Below are positions 23,731 through 32,558 of a stretch of 64,000 nucleotides of DNA, in pieces; position 1 is the stretch's first letter, and every line of letters starts with the position of its first letter. Made by a program: the position numbers and the translations under genes. The notes below the pieces were generated by a model. That model searched no databases, was not told the origin of the DNA, and worked only from the letters and a program-made list of their open reading frames with translations. This stretch comes from Paenibacillus camelliae. GTDB taxonomy: Bacteria > Bacillota > Bacilli > Paenibacillales > Paenibacillaceae. The stretch spans positions 37,229-101,228 of the forward strand of contig NZ_JAMBNY010000014.1 in assembly GCF_023715345.1 (NCBI RefSeq), read 5' to 3'.

Positions 23731-23806
23731 GCCCAGGCGACCGGCCGTATACTTCGATGCTCCATTGTGGTTACCCACTGAAGTCGCCAGTTACATCGAA
23801 GACCGT
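23731..23806 (-). promoter_or_regulatory. ZTP/ZMP (pfl) riboswitch aptamer
   Basis: The minus strand carries the pfl hallmarks in order: CTGGCGA, the hairpin GTGGGTAACCAC, GGAGCATCGAA, and CGGCCGGTCGCCTGGGCA. TTCGATG (5') pairs with CATCGAA to give P1. The arrangement matches published ZTP aptamers, which sense ZTP/ZMP when 10-formyl-THF is low and turn on one-carbon genes. A terminator follows and rpiB-ywlG-glyA lie downstream. Confidence 0.92.
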
Positions 23807-23818
23807 TATGTTATATTT

Positions 23819-23847
23819 ATAATATCCGATCTTTGTTGAAATATCAA
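23819..23847 (-). promoter_or_regulatory. Predicted promoter of the ZTP riboswitch transcript
   Basis: Minus-strand TTGATA (23842-23847) and TATTAT (23819-23824) with a 17-bp spacer place the start near 23812, just before aptamer helix P1. Confidence 0.6.
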
Positions 23848-23902
23848 TCACCTAAGATGAAAATGTACGCTAACTTTATCGGATATGATTATTCACATCT
23901 AA

Positions 23903-24493
23903 TTAAGAAGTCTTCATCGATATAAGCCTGTCCACTACCTTTTGAATTGCTTCCTCTAGCTCCTTCGCACACTCGTCATATACGAATTGAGAACCTCCAA
24001 ACGGATCGGCCACATCAAAGCTTGGAATGCTGTGCTCAAGCTCCATTGCGCGTTGACGCTTCATCTCATCTAGTGGCTGGCCTAACGCTTGCTGCATTTG
24101 AAGATCAGAATAAATCCCTTCTAGCTCTGTAAGCTTAGCCTGAAGCTGATCGTCCATATATGCGAATTCCTTGACCGTGTAGATATGATCCATCACTGCG
24201 GGATAGCGCCGAATAATTTCGCGCTTATGACCAGCTGTCATCGTTAAGATCAGATCAGCCCATTGCAGCACCTCATCATTCAATGCCGTAGAATGACCAT
24301 GATGCTGAATGCCGTGCTGCTGCAAAGCATGAACAGAGTTCGCTGATACAGGTATGCCATCAACGGTTGAGATGCCAGCGGATCGAACGGTAACTGCCAG
24401 CCCTTTCTTTTGAGCCAAGCTTCTAAAAAACGCTTCGGCCATTGGAGATCGACATGTATTGCCGGTGCATAAGAACAATATTTGTTTCATCAT
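23903..24493 (-). CDS. ywlE: Protein arginine phosphatase, low-molecular-weight PTP fold
   Basis: A 196-residue member of the low-molecular-weight phosphatase family. The P-loop CTGNTCRSP has the Thr that gives YwlE specificity for phospho-arginine, so it likely counters McsB marking of proteins for ClpCP. The C-terminal acid loop DPFG is present. The ATG at 24493 lies 6 bp after AAAGGAG. The protein is longer than B. subtilis YwlE (150 aa), with an extra Gln/Glu-rich segment near residues 105-145 (DDQLQAKLTELEG). Confidence 0.88.
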   Translation of the reverse strand: MMKQILFLCTGNTCRSPMAEAFFRSLAQKKGLAVTVRSAGISTVDGIPVSANSVHALQQHGIQHHGHSTALNDEVLQWADLILTMTAGHKREIIRRYPAVMDHIYTVKEFAYMDDQLQAKLTELEGIYSDLQMQQALGQPLDEMKRQRAMELEHSIPSFDVADPFGGSQFVYDECAKELEEAIQKVVDRLISMKTS

Positions 24494-24516
24494 CGCCAAC
24501 TCCTTTACGTTCTCTA

Positions 24517-25074
24517 TTATACAATAAAGTAAATTCCAAAAACGACTAGAATGACACCACCTAGCGTTTCACCATAGTCTCCAAGTGAATGACTAACTCT
24601 CTTCCCTAATGTCAAGCCTAGCATTGCCATCACAGCACCAAAGCATCCAAACAGCAATACCGTCAGCCATAGCGGTAGTTGAAACATACCAAGCGTGATG
24701 CCTACGGAGAAGGAATCGACACTTACACTAAAGGATAATAGCAACAAGCCCCATATCGTTCGATGATCAAAGAGCTGTGCTTCCTCTTCCTTTAAGGAGT
24801 GAATAATCATATGCAGTCCAAGTATAATAAGTAAAACTCCAGCAGCTATCGTCGCCCATTCCCCAAGAACAACGCTCATCATCTTACCCATCAACATACC
24901 GCCAATCGGCATCAGAATGTGGAACAAGCCGATCACTATACCGAGCTTCAATATATGCAGATAACGTATCCCTTTTAACCCAATCCCAATGCCGAGAGAA
25001 AAAGCATCAAAGCCTAGTGCGAGTGCTATCATCGTAATCGTCATGAGCTGTCCTAGCCAAACATTCATCTCCAT
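24517..25074 (-). CDS. mntP: Manganese efflux pump MntP
   Basis: A 185-residue protein with six membrane helices. The two internal-repeat motifs ALGFDAFSLGIGIG and FSVSVDSFSVGITLG carry the conserved Asp residues of MntP. The start is ATG at 25074 with AAGGAGATAGGG. I looked for but did not find the yybP-ykoY manganese riboswitch upstream; that region is filled with dispersed repeats. Confidence 0.9.
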   Translation of the reverse strand: MEMNVWLGQLMTITMIALALGFDAFSLGIGIGLKGIRYLHILKLGIVIGLFHILMPIGGMLMGKMMSVVLGEWATIAAGVLLIILGLHMIIHSLKEEEAQLFDHRTIWGLLLLSFSVSVDSFSVGITLGMFQLPLWLTVLLFGCFGAVMAMLGLTLGKRVSHSLGDYGETLGGVILVVFGIYFIV

Positions 25075-25139
25075 ATTCCCTATCTCCTTGTCCGATATAC
25101 TCGTACAAGCATATGCGAACAAGTAGGAAAAGTTGACAA

Positions 25140-25439
25140 CTTATTATGTAATGGGTACGTGAGCACCGGAAGGCCCGCTGAATTCAAGATTCGATGCCGA
25201 ATAAGCTACATCGAGTTACTTCGTCATCAAGCCTGGACTTTTTGAACGTCCTCTTCAAATAAGGGTTCAAAAAGTTCGGGTTTCAGGACCAAGAAGATGA
25301 AGCAATACTAGAAAGCGAGTAGCGCAGCGTACGGTGTTGGTACGTGAGCAACGGAGCTTTCGGTAGAGCTTCATATTCGACGTCGACTAATCTCCACGAG
25401 TTACTTCGTCATCAAGCCTGAACTTTTTGACTTCATCTT
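25140..25439. repeat. Dispersed intergenic repeats, two direct copies
   Basis: The block GAGTTACTTCGTCATCAAGC followed by a GGACTTTTTGAA-like tail occurs near 25210-25245 and again near 25397-25432. The segments GGTACGTGAGCA (about 25151 and 25339) and a stretch with AGGACCAAGAAGATGAAGCA (about 25284-25304) also recur, in inverted orientation, at 27.4-27.6 kb. No coding frame spans it. Confidence 0.75.
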
Positions 25440-26504
25440 CTAAAGGTTAATAACGTTGTGACCTGCCGCCTTCATCAACCTATTCATAAACGCCGCTCCA
25501 ATGCCTTCTGTCGTACTAGCCTCCGACCATATGCGTGTAACGCCATATTCATCAAACTTACGAAGCGCTTCGTATAACCGCGAGGCTGCCTGCTCTAGCT
25601 GATTGACACTACCTAAGCTAAGGACAAGATCGGCCTGTTCGTAGTGGTGTGCATTTTCTTTGAAGCACAACACACCACATTTATTCTCGGCTGCATGCAT
25701 TGTAACTTGCTGTACGATATATTGCGATACGGCTGCTGACTCACCCTTCACGATAACCAGCTTTCCTTGCGGGGCATAGTGCGTATACTTCATCCCTGGA
25801 GAACGCGGAGCTTCCTTGGTCTCCAGCTCAGTCTCTAAGGTTACGCTAGCTTCTGGACAGCAGGCTTGCAGCTGCTCAACAGTTACACCACCTGGTCGCA
25901 AAATTTGAATATGTTGACCGGATACCTCTACGACTGTAGATTCCAAACCAACACCTGTAGCGCCCCCATCGACAATCCCCTCGATTTTACCTTGCAAGTC
26001 GTCAAGGACATGAGAGGCCAGCGTAGGACTTGGTCTACCTGATGTATTAGCGCTAGGCGCTGCAATAGGTACTGCTGCTTGCCGCATCAGCTCTAACGCG
26101 ATCGGATGATCTGGCATTCTTAGTCCGACTGTTTGAAGACCAGCCGTCACTTGATTAGACAACACACCCTGCCTTACAGGTAATATTAATGTTAATGGCC
26201 CCGGCCAAAATTGATCCATTAACCGTTCAGCAAGCTCATTTGTGCAGTTTGTAAGCTCATGAACTTGACTGCGATCATATATATGTACAATAAGCGGATT
26301 ATCTGAAGGTCTCCCTTTGGCAGAAAATATCCCCCTTACTGCTTCTTCACTTCGCGCGTCGGCACCGAGTCCGTACACGGTTTCCGTAGGAAAAGCGATT
26401 TGCTTTCCTGCTGAAAGCAGTGCTGCCGGCTGAGCCAGCTGTACGTGCCAATCGGATTTTATTTGATCGATCTTCCATACCTTTGTATGAATCATCACGT
26501 CCAT
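25440..26504 (-). CDS. ywlC: Threonylcarbamoyl-AMP synthase (Sua5/YwlC)
   Basis: Makes threonylcarbamoyl-AMP for the t6A modification of ANN-decoding tRNAs. The YrdC domain (about 20-215) has AFPTETVYGLGADA and KGRPSDNPLIVH. The Sua5 C-terminal domain follows after PRSPGMKYTHYAP. The protein is about 354 residues; the start is uncertain among ATG 26504, GTG 26498 and ATG 26495, all after GAGGG. Upstream in-frame codons look non-coding. Confidence 0.93.
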   Translation of the reverse strand: MDVMIHTKVWKIDQIKSDWHVQLAQPAALLSAGKQIAFPTETVYGLGADARSEEAVRGIFSAKGRPSDNPLIVHIYDRSQVHELTNCTNELAERLMDQFWPGPLTLILPVRQGVLSNQVTAGLQTVGLRMPDHPIALELMRQAAVPIAAPSANTSGRPSPTLASHVLDDLQGKIEGIVDGGATGVGLESTVVEVSGQHIQILRPGGVTVEQLQACCPEASVTLETELETKEAPRSPGMKYTHYAPQGKLVIVKGESAAVSQYIVQQVTMHAAENKCGVLCFKENAHHYEQADLVLSLGSVNQLEQAASRLYEALRKFDEYGVTRIWSEASTTEGIGAAFMNRLMKAAGHNVINL

Positions 26505-26577
26505 CCATCCCTCTTCATCGTTTGCCACGCTATTATAGCATAGTTGGAATAGGACTGGCATTTGTGTTTCTTATTAG

Positions 26578-27261
26578 TTAAGCAAACAACGAGCTAAACC
26601 AAGCTCCAAGATCCTCTAGCAGCTCAACGATAAAGAACTTTACTTCGATCTCAGCTGATTCCTCAGATGCCTCAGCGTCAGCTTGCAGTTCTACTGTTTC
26701 AGCTTCAGCCTCCTCAGCTGCGGACACCTTAGCAACACTTGTAGCCTCACCCGCTACTGCATCCGTAAAGCAAAGCGGAGGAAATAGTACACACCACCAG
26801 TTACGGCCTTCGCCTTTACCGAGCGTAATGAGCAACGCCTCGTATTCCCCAGCAGGATATACAACCTGTCCATACATCTTAGTAGGAAACTCTACTTGTC
26901 CAATCTCTGTATCAAATCCATATTGGTAGCCATTGCTAGAGAGTGTATCTGCAACAACCTGCTGCAGCTGCTGCTCGCGACTTGCAAGCAGCACCCGTGC
27001 CTCGTCAATGGACATTGGCTCATCAACCCAGCCATTCATCATTTCAACGACAGCATCACGGACCTTTGCTTTAATAAATTGATCAGAAGCAGAATCAGAG
27101 TTAGCCAAAATACGTAGTCTGATCGCTTCCTCAGGAATTGCATTCGTGTGAAGCGCAGCATCAACCTTTTGATATTCCCAGCTCATCACTAAAACCATTA
27201 AAATAAGTGCAACATACCCATAAACCTTACGATATGAAAAAGAAGAAGATAAATGCATCAT
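26578..27261 (-). CDS. spoIIR: Stage II sporulation protein R
   Basis: A 227-residue secreted signalling protein, made in the forespore and needed for SpoIIGA-mediated activation of pro-sigma-E. After an N-terminal hydrophobic segment (about 12-30), AIRLRILANSDSASDQ and QDLKxKVRD-like IKAKVRDAVV are the family signature, followed by NWWCVLFPPLCFTDA. An unusual Ala/Glu-rich stretch (about 165-200) precedes the final amphipathic segment. The start ATG 27261 has AAAGGGGC upstream. Confidence 0.93.
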   Translation of the reverse strand: MMHLSSSFSYRKVYGYVALILMVLVMSWEYQKVDAALHTNAIPEEAIRLRILANSDSASDQFIKAKVRDAVVEMMNGWVDEPMSIDEARVLLASREQQLQQVVADTLSSNGYQYGFDTEIGQVEFPTKMYGQVVYPAGEYEALLITLGKGEGRNWWCVLFPPLCFTDAVAGEATSVAKVSAAEEAEAETVELQADAEASEESAEIEVKFFIVELLEDLGAWFSSLFA

Positions 27262-27384
27262 TCTACACAAGCCCCTTTCGTACACCCGCTAAAATGTACC
27301 GCTTGCGTCCCGGAACGTCTCTACAGTTATCTTGTCCAAAATTAACACACTATAAACCTATCAATCTATTAATTGTAGTAGAAA

Positions 27385-27590
27385 AAGTATGACTTTGATT
27401 ACGAGGTAATACGTTGGAGTTTAGTCGACATCGAATATGTCATGCTACCGATGTGATGCTTACGACGTATGTTTTCTTCGAAAACATTTTAGGTGCTCAC
27501 GTACCCACCACGTACACTGCGCTCCTTAATATCTAGTAGCACTCCATCTTCTTGGTCTTGAAAGCAAAACTTTTTAACTCCTATTACAAA
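27385..27590. repeat. Dispersed intergenic repeats, inverted relative to 25.2 kb
   Basis: The complement of ATTCGATGTCGACTAAACTC lies at about 27415-27434, matching ATTCGACGTCGACTAATCTC at about 25376. The stretch CCATCTTCTTGGTCTTGAAA (27544-27563) matches the complement of the segment at 25284. The 405-bp gap between prmC and spoIIR has no gene. Confidence 0.7.
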
Positions 27591-27598
27591 ATAAAAAC

Positions 27599-27665
27599 AA
27601 AAAAGCACGACTTAGATACGGCGTAGCACGTGGTGCCTAACCAGTATCTAAGTCATGCTTTTTTT
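27599..27665 (-). terminator. Terminator after prmC
   Basis: The long inverted repeat AAAAGCACGACTTAGATAC/GTATCTAAGTCATGCTTTTT ends in a T-run on the minus strand immediately after the prmC stop codon. Confidence 0.88.
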
Positions 27666-27667
27666 AT

Positions 27668-28591
27668 TTACGAGCGTATAGCAAGCACGTGACGGTCAAT
27701 GCCTGCATAGTCCGTTATGATGCTCACTTCGTCCCATGCCTGGAGTGAACGCAGCAGATCTGCAACGATTGCTGGCTGGTGAATGCCTAACTCGAAAGCT
27801 ACGAGCCTTGGCTTATTCGGAAGCTCTGCTATCGTATCAATCATTGCTCGATAAGGATCCAAGCCATCTTTACCGCCAACTAACGCTAAATGTGGCTCAT
27901 AATCTTTTACTTCACGCTGCAGACCTTCCATATCCGACTCTGGTATATATGGCGGATTGGAGATAAGCACATCGATGATATTTTCGTTATGCTTTAATGC
28001 ATCAGCCGTGCGAAAGGGCTGTAGCAGATCGCCTTGAACCCAGCTCATCTTGTCCAATACCCCGTGCTGCTTTGCATTGAGCTTCGCTTGCGCTAACGCA
28101 TCGTGGGACAGGTCAGAGGCGATTACGTTCCAAGAAGGACGCTCGGCCTGCAGCGTAACCGCTATTGCTCCACTGCCTGTACCAACATCAAGCACGTGGA
28201 GTGAAGCTTCTGCCCACTGTGACGTACGCTTTAGCACCGCTTCTACGAGCAGCTCTGTCTCAGGACGTGGAATGAGTACAGCAGGCGATACAGCAAAACG
28301 GCGGCCGTAAAACCATGCCTCTGACGTAATATATTGGATCGGCTCGCCATTACCTTTACGTTCTAGACACGCTCCCCACTCCTCTAAGCGATTAGCCGGG
28401 AATAGCTCCTGCCATTGAAGGAGCAGCTGTGCGCGCTCAAGCTTAAGCACATGCAACAGCAGCAGCTCGGCATTTTCCTTCGCCTCACCTACACCTTGGT
28501 CACGTAAAAAAGCAGTCGCTAGCTGAAGCTTCTCAAAAATGGTATGTCCTTCCGATTGGCAAGCTGCAATAAGTGAAGGTTGCTGTGTCAA
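27668..28591 (-). CDS. prmC: Release factor glutamine methyltransferase PrmC
   Basis: Methylates the Gln of the GGQ motif in release factors, including PrfA encoded just upstream. The N-terminal helical domain (to about 95) precedes a Rossmann methyltransferase with VLDVGTGSGAIAV and the catalytic ISNPPYIP. TTG at 28591 is chosen because GGAGG lies 8 bp upstream; the GTG at 28600 overlaps that site. The protein is about 307 residues. Confidence 0.95.
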   Translation of the reverse strand: MTQQPSLIAACQSEGHTIFEKLQLATAFLRDQGVGEAKENAELLLLHVLKLERAQLLLQWQELFPANRLEEWGACLERKGNGEPIQYITSEAWFYGRRFAVSPAVLIPRPETELLVEAVLKRTSQWAEASLHVLDVGTGSGAIAVTLQAERPSWNVIASDLSHDALAQAKLNAKQHGVLDKMSWVQGDLLQPFRTADALKHNENIIDVLISNPPYIPESDMEGLQREVKDYEPHLALVGGKDGLDPYRAMIDTIAELPNKPRLVAFELGIHQPAIVADLLRSLQAWDEVSIITDYAGIDRHVLAIRS

Positions 28592-28655
28592 TAGGTCCAC
28601 CTCCTTCTAAGAATTAATTCAATAACTATTAGATCGAAATACATGCCATGGTAGT

Positions 28656-28711
28656 AAAAAAGCGCAAGCCTGCAGCAGCCTCTCACAACAAGCTGCCTCC
28701 GGCTCACGCTT
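28656..28711 (-). terminator. Hairpin/terminator between prfA and prmC
   Basis: AAGCGTGAGCCGGAGGCAGC pairs with GCTGCTGCAGGCTTGCGCTT and is followed by TTTTTT on the minus strand. It should limit readthrough from prfA into prmC. Confidence 0.78.
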
Positions 28712-28724
28712 ACGCATTACTTTA

Positions 28725-29819
28725 TTATGCACCCATTGTTTCGTTCTCTAACAATTCTGCTTGCTCTGCTACAGTAAGCTGATTGATAATCTCGTCCATA
28801 TCACCGTTCATGACAGAATCAAGCTTATGAAGAGTTAGACCAATGCGATGGTCTGTTACACGACTTTGCGGGAAGTTATATGTGCGAATACGTTCGCTTC
28901 GATCCCCTGTACCAACCTTGCTTTTACGCTCGCCAGCATATTTCGCTTCCTCTTCTTGACGGCGAATATCATAGATACGGGCACGAAGCACTTGTAGCGC
29001 CTTCGCTTTATTATCATTTTGCGATTTGCCGTCTTGGCACGTTGCCATAATACCTGTAGGTACGTGCAGTACACGAACAGCGGATTTCGTCGTGTTAACG
29101 GACTGTCCGCCAGCACCGCTGGAGCAGAAGGTATCGATTCGAATATCTTTGTCAAGAATTTCAACTTCAACGTCCTCAACCTCAGGCATCACTGCAACAG
29201 TAGAGGTAGAGGTATGGATACGGCCTCCAGACTCCGTCACAGGAATACGCTGAACACGATGCGCACCACTTTCGTATTTCATCTTGCTGTATGCGCCTTT
29301 ACCATTAATCATAAAGATAACTTCTTTAAATCCGCCCAAGTCATTTTCTGTATATTCCATCAGCTCTGTTTTCCAGCCTTGAGCGTCAGCATACTTCGTA
29401 TACATACGATAAAGCTCATAAGCAAACAAAGCGGCTTCATCTCCGCCCGCAGCTCCGCGAATTTCCACAATGACGTTTTTGTCATCATTCGGATCTTTCG
29501 GAAGAAGCAATATGCGTACCTTCTCCTCAAGCTCCACTTTGCGTTCAGATAGCTCATCAACTTCCATCTTGACCATCTCGCGCATATCATCATCAAGCTT
29601 TTCGGCTAGCATTTCCTTAGCGTCATCGAGCTGCTGACTTACCTGTTTATATTCAGTATAGGCATCATAGGCAGCTTGAAGATCCGATTGCTCCTTTGAA
29701 AGCTCACGCAATCGTTTTGGATCGCTAGCTACATCTGGATCACACAGCAATTCGCTTAACTTTTCATACCGATCAGCTAGTGCCTGTAAACGATCTAACA
29801 CGTTATTCACCTCTGTCAT
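28725..29819 (-). CDS. prfA: Peptide chain release factor 1
   Basis: The 364-residue factor recognises UAA and UAG. It has the peptidyl-tRNA hydrolysis motif [10 protein letters not shown] at about residue 230, followed by [16 protein letters not shown]. The N-terminal coiled-coil region is lysine/glutamate-rich. prmC follows on the same strand. Confidence 0.97.
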   Translation of the reverse strand: MTEVNNVLDRLQALADRYEKLSELLCDPDVASDPKRLRELSKEQSDLQAAYDAYTEYKQVSQQLDDAKEMLAEKLDDDMREMVKMEVDELSERKVELEEKVRILLLPKDPNDDKNVIVEIRGAAGGDEAALFAYELYRMYTKYADAQGWKTELMEYTENDLGGFKEVIFMINGKGAYSKMKYESGAHRVQRIPVTESGGRIHTSTSTVAVMPEVEDVEVEILDKDIRIDTFCSSGAGGQSVNTTKSAVRVLHVPTGIMATCQDGKSQNDNKAKALQVLRARIYDIRRQEEEAKYAGERKSKVGTGDRSERIRTYNFPQSRVTDHRIGLTLHKLDSVMNGDMDEIINQLTVAEQAELLENETMGA

Positions 29820-29915
29820 TTCCTCAAAATAAAATAATTTTTATTATAACATATCCAAAGGCAGCTTAGAACTCATAGCTTTTTGGAAGTTATAAAATAA
29901 TCATTTACCAACAAG

Positions 29916-29988
29916 TTATCAACACTATTCACATATTCATCCACAGACTCTGGGTAAATATACACATGAATTAATAAAGTTATCCACA
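29916..29988. promoter_or_regulatory. DnaA-box-like cluster between prfA and ychF
   Basis: A perfect TTATCCACA (29980-29988) lies near TTATCAACA (29916-29924), TCATCCACA (29937-29945) and ATATACACA (29958-29966). All point in the same direction within 75 bp. One perfect box plus single-mismatch copies is suggestive, not proof. Confidence 0.4.
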
Positions 29989-30026
29989 GTTTAGTTTATT
30001 TCCTACTATAATATACACATAAATAT

Positions 30027-30067
30027 AAAAAAGTGCTCCGTCCATCCACAGTTTGGAGACGAAGCAC
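30027..30067 (-). terminator. Terminator after ychF
   Basis: GTGCTTCGTC/GACGGAGCAC with a T-run on the minus strand follows ychF closely. Confidence 0.85.
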
Positions 30068-30077
30068 AATTATTTTG

Positions 30078-31178
30078 TTACACGTTGAATCGGAAGTGCA
30101 TGACATCGCCATCCTGCACGACATACTCTTTACCTTCAAGACGCAACTGACCGCGCTCGCGAACAGTAGCCATAGAACCCGCTGCGGCAAGATCCTCGAA
30201 AGAGACAACCTCCGCTCGTATAAAACCACGTTCAAAATCGGTGTGAATAACTCCTGCTGCCTGCGGGGCCTTCATTCCTTTACGAATCGTCCAAGCGCGC
30301 ACTTCCTGCACACCCGCTGTAAAGTACGTATATAAACCAAGTAGCTTATATGCAGCTCGAATCAAACGATTCAGGCCTGATTCCTCAAGTCCGAGCTCCT
30401 CAAGAAACATTTCCTTATCCTCGCCATCAAGCTCAGCGATCTCGGATTCAACCTTCGCGCTAATCGGAACAACTTCCGCGCCTTCGTTAGCAGCGAATTC
30501 GCGAACGATCTTCACATACTCATTATCCTCAGGATTAGCTACATCATCTTCACTAACATTCGCTGCGTAAAGCACAGGCTTTAATGTAAGCAGATGTAAT
30601 TCCTTAATAAGGGTAAGCTCATCTTCTGATAGCTCTATGCTGCGTGCTGGCTTGTCATTGTACAATGCCTCTTTAACCTTCTCCAGCACCTCAACCTCTT
30701 GTGCAACTTTTTTGTCGCCGCCCTTCATGTTTTTACGTGAGCGCTCGATGCGACGATCCACAGAGTCGATATCAGCTAGAATCAGCTCAAGATTAATTGT
30801 CTGAATGTCACTAAGCGGATCTACCTTACCGGATACATGCGTAATATTTTCATCCTGGAAGCAACGAACGACATGAACAATCGCATCCACCTCGCGGATA
30901 TGTGCTAGGAACTTGTTGCCTAGACCTTCACCTTTACTCGCACCCGCTACAAGTCCAGCAATATCAACGAACTCAAACGCTGTCGGCACAGTATTGTTAG
31001 GCTTTACTAATTCCACTAATTTATCCAAGCGTGTATCAGGTACTTCAACAACGCCTACGTTTGGATCAATAGTACAGAATGGATAGTTTGCAGATTCCGC
31101 ACCTGCTTGCGTAATAGCATTAAATAAGGTTGATTTACCCACGTTTGGCAAACCAACAACCCCACATGAAAGACCCAT
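30078..31178 (-). CDS. ychF: Redox-regulated ATPase YchF
   Basis: A 366-residue Obg-family protein that prefers ATP. The P-loop is [11 protein letters not shown] and [18 protein letters not shown] follows the G3 motif [14 protein letters not shown]. The C-terminal TGS domain includes [21 protein letters not shown] coiled-coil A-domain lies at about 130-200. It binds ribosomes and affects stress responses. The upstream leader has tandem 65-bp repeats. Confidence 0.96.
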   Translation of the reverse strand: MGLSCGVVGLPNVGKSTLFNAITQAGAESANYPFCTIDPNVGVVEVPDTRLDKLVELVKPNNTVPTAFEFVDIAGLVAGASKGEGLGNKFLAHIREVDAIVHVVRCFQDENITHVSGKVDPLSDIQTINLELILADIDSVDRRIERSRKNMKGGDKKVAQEVEVLEKVKEALYNDKPARSIELSEDELTLIKELHLLTLKPVLYAANVSEDDVANPEDNEYVKIVREFAANEGAEVVPISAKVESEIAELDGEDKEMFLEELGLEESGLNRLIRAAYKLLGLYTYFTAGVQEVRAWTIRKGMKAPQAAGVIHTDFERGFIRAEVVSFEDLAAAGSMATVRERGQLRLEGKEYVVQDGDVMHFRFNV

Positions 31179-31194
31179 AATTTCAACTCCTAAA

Positions 31195-31347
31195 ACTTTT
31201 CATGATAACTTCTTGATATACTTCTTGTTCATGAAAAGTACTTCGTAAGCATACGCTTAACTTTTCATGATAACTTCTTGATATACTTTTTGTTCATGAA
31301 AAGTACTACGTAAGCATATGCTTAACTTTTCATGATAACTTCTTGAG
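31195..31347. repeat. Tandem 65-bp repeat, about 2.3 copies
   Basis: ACTTTTCATGATAACTTCTT starts at 31195, 31260 and 31325, an exact 65-bp period. Within each full unit ACTTTTCATGA and TCATGAAAAGT form a hairpin. The two full copies differ at only a few bases. It starts 17 bp upstream of the ychF start codon, so it lies in its leader or promoter. Confidence 0.9.
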
Positions 31348-31509
31348 CATCACTAAATTCCCGTTTAGAACATAACTTTCGTCATTATACCTTAGGTTAG
31401 GCGACAAAGAAAGACCATAACCAGATTCGTTACGATGTTCAAAAGTTAGACGTAGATTATGAATTTATAAGTATAATGGCACCGTTTCATGATCGATATG
31501 CATAATTAA

Positions 31510-31544
31510 AGCTGCCCCTGCAGTGAAACACTGTAAGGACAGCT
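31510..31544 (-). terminator. Terminator after trxA
   Basis: AGCTGTCCTTACAGTG pairs with CACTGCAGGGGCAGCT on the minus strand, followed by a short T stretch. Confidence 0.72.
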
Positions 31545-31563
31545 CATTATAAAAACTACAATA

Positions 31564-31872
31564 TTAAACGTTGGCGATTTTCGTTTTTAGTGCATCCTTG
31601 CTTTGAAGACCTACCATTTTATCAACGGGTTGACCGTCTTTGAACAAAATAAGCGTTGGAATACTCATTACTCCAAATTGTGCTGCAAGCTCTGGCTGCT
31701 CATCAACGTTGATTTTACCGATAGTTGCTTGACCCTCTAGCTCAGTAGCAAGCTCTTCAACGATAGGAAGCTGCATTTTACAAGGTCCGCACCATGGAGC
31801 CCAAAAATCTACAAGAGAAACACCGTTCTCGATAGATTGATTAAAGTTATCTTTCGTTAATACGATTGCCAT
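31564..31872 (-). CDS. trxA: Thioredoxin
   Basis: A 102-residue thiol-disulfide reductant. The redox centre is [11 protein letters not shown] and the cis-proline loop is [12 protein letters not shown]. The start at 31872 follows AGAGAGGATG. It is single-gene between the ychF repeats and an Rrf2 regulator. Confidence 0.97.
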   Translation of the reverse strand: MAIVLTKDNFNQSIENGVSLVDFWAPWCGPCKMQLPIVEELATELEGQATIGKINVDEQPELAAQFGVMSIPTLILFKDGQPVDKMVGLQSKDALKTKIANV

Positions 31873-31939
31873 TACAATCATCCTCTCTGATCACTAATGT
31901 AATATGATTAAGGGCTTAACCCTACACACCGACAGGTGT

Positions 31940-32356
31940 TTAACATTCATGGATTTGCTTCAGCACATCACTAATTGTAATATGGCTGAAATGCTCCTCC
32001 AGTTTTTTCTCAGCAGTACAGAAGATACCATACATGACAGTATTCATATTCGAACCTACCATACAATCCGTTTCTGGATTTCCAGAGCACCAGCTCGGTA
32101 TTAAAGAGCCTTGTGCCATAACACGATACACATCAGCTAATGTCACCGTATCTGGATCGATGGTAAGACGATACCCGCCACCAGAGCCCTCCCTAGTATT
32201 AACGAAGCCACTGCGTCGCATACCACTCATTACTTTCCGAATTCGCGCTGAGTGAGTACCTACGTTTTCAGCAATCATTTCGCTACTGGCCATCCTATCC
32301 GGTAGGTTAGCCAAATAAACTAAACTATGCACTGCAATTGTAAATTCACTATTCAC
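31940..32356 (-). CDS. Rrf2 family transcriptional regulator
   Basis: A 138-residue winged-helix protein. The N-terminal HTH (to about 65) ends in the wing GSGGGYRLTIDP, typical of Rrf2. Three Cys (in WCSGNPETDC and IFCTAEKK) could ligate an iron-sulfur cluster or act as a thiol switch, but the spacing is not that of IscR. No iscS is adjacent; the nearest gene is trxA, which hints at redox control. Confidence 0.85.
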   Translation of the reverse strand: MNSEFTIAVHSLVYLANLPDRMASSEMIAENVGTHSARIRKVMSGMRRSGFVNTREGSGGGYRLTIDPDTVTLADVYRVMAQGSLIPSWCSGNPETDCMVGSNMNTVMYGIFCTAEKKLEEHFSHITISDVLKQIHEC

Positions 32357-32477
32357 TTCAGTGGGCCTCCCTGCTTTATACTGTAATAATAAACGTTACA
32401 GTTATAGTTGTCAATATCGCCCCACTCCTGCCTATTAAGATTCAACAGTTGATAATCAAATATACATCGTTATCCAT

Positions 32478-32519
32478 ACAAAACGATCTCCTGCATCTGA
32501 GTGCAAGAGATCGTTTTGT
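32478..32519 (-). terminator. Terminator after hisC
   Basis: ACAAAACGATCTC and GAGATCGTTTTGT, with an inner TGCA/TGCA stem, form a strong hairpin that is T-rich on both ends, 40 bp after hisC. Confidence 0.8.
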
Positions 32520-32558
32520 GCTTAATTTATGGTCGTAGTTACGCACTAACAAAACAAA

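Noticed and set aside
25075..25140. Possible manganese riboswitch (yybP-ykoY) upstream of mntP
   Set aside because: The conserved loop sequences of that class are not visible on the minus strand.
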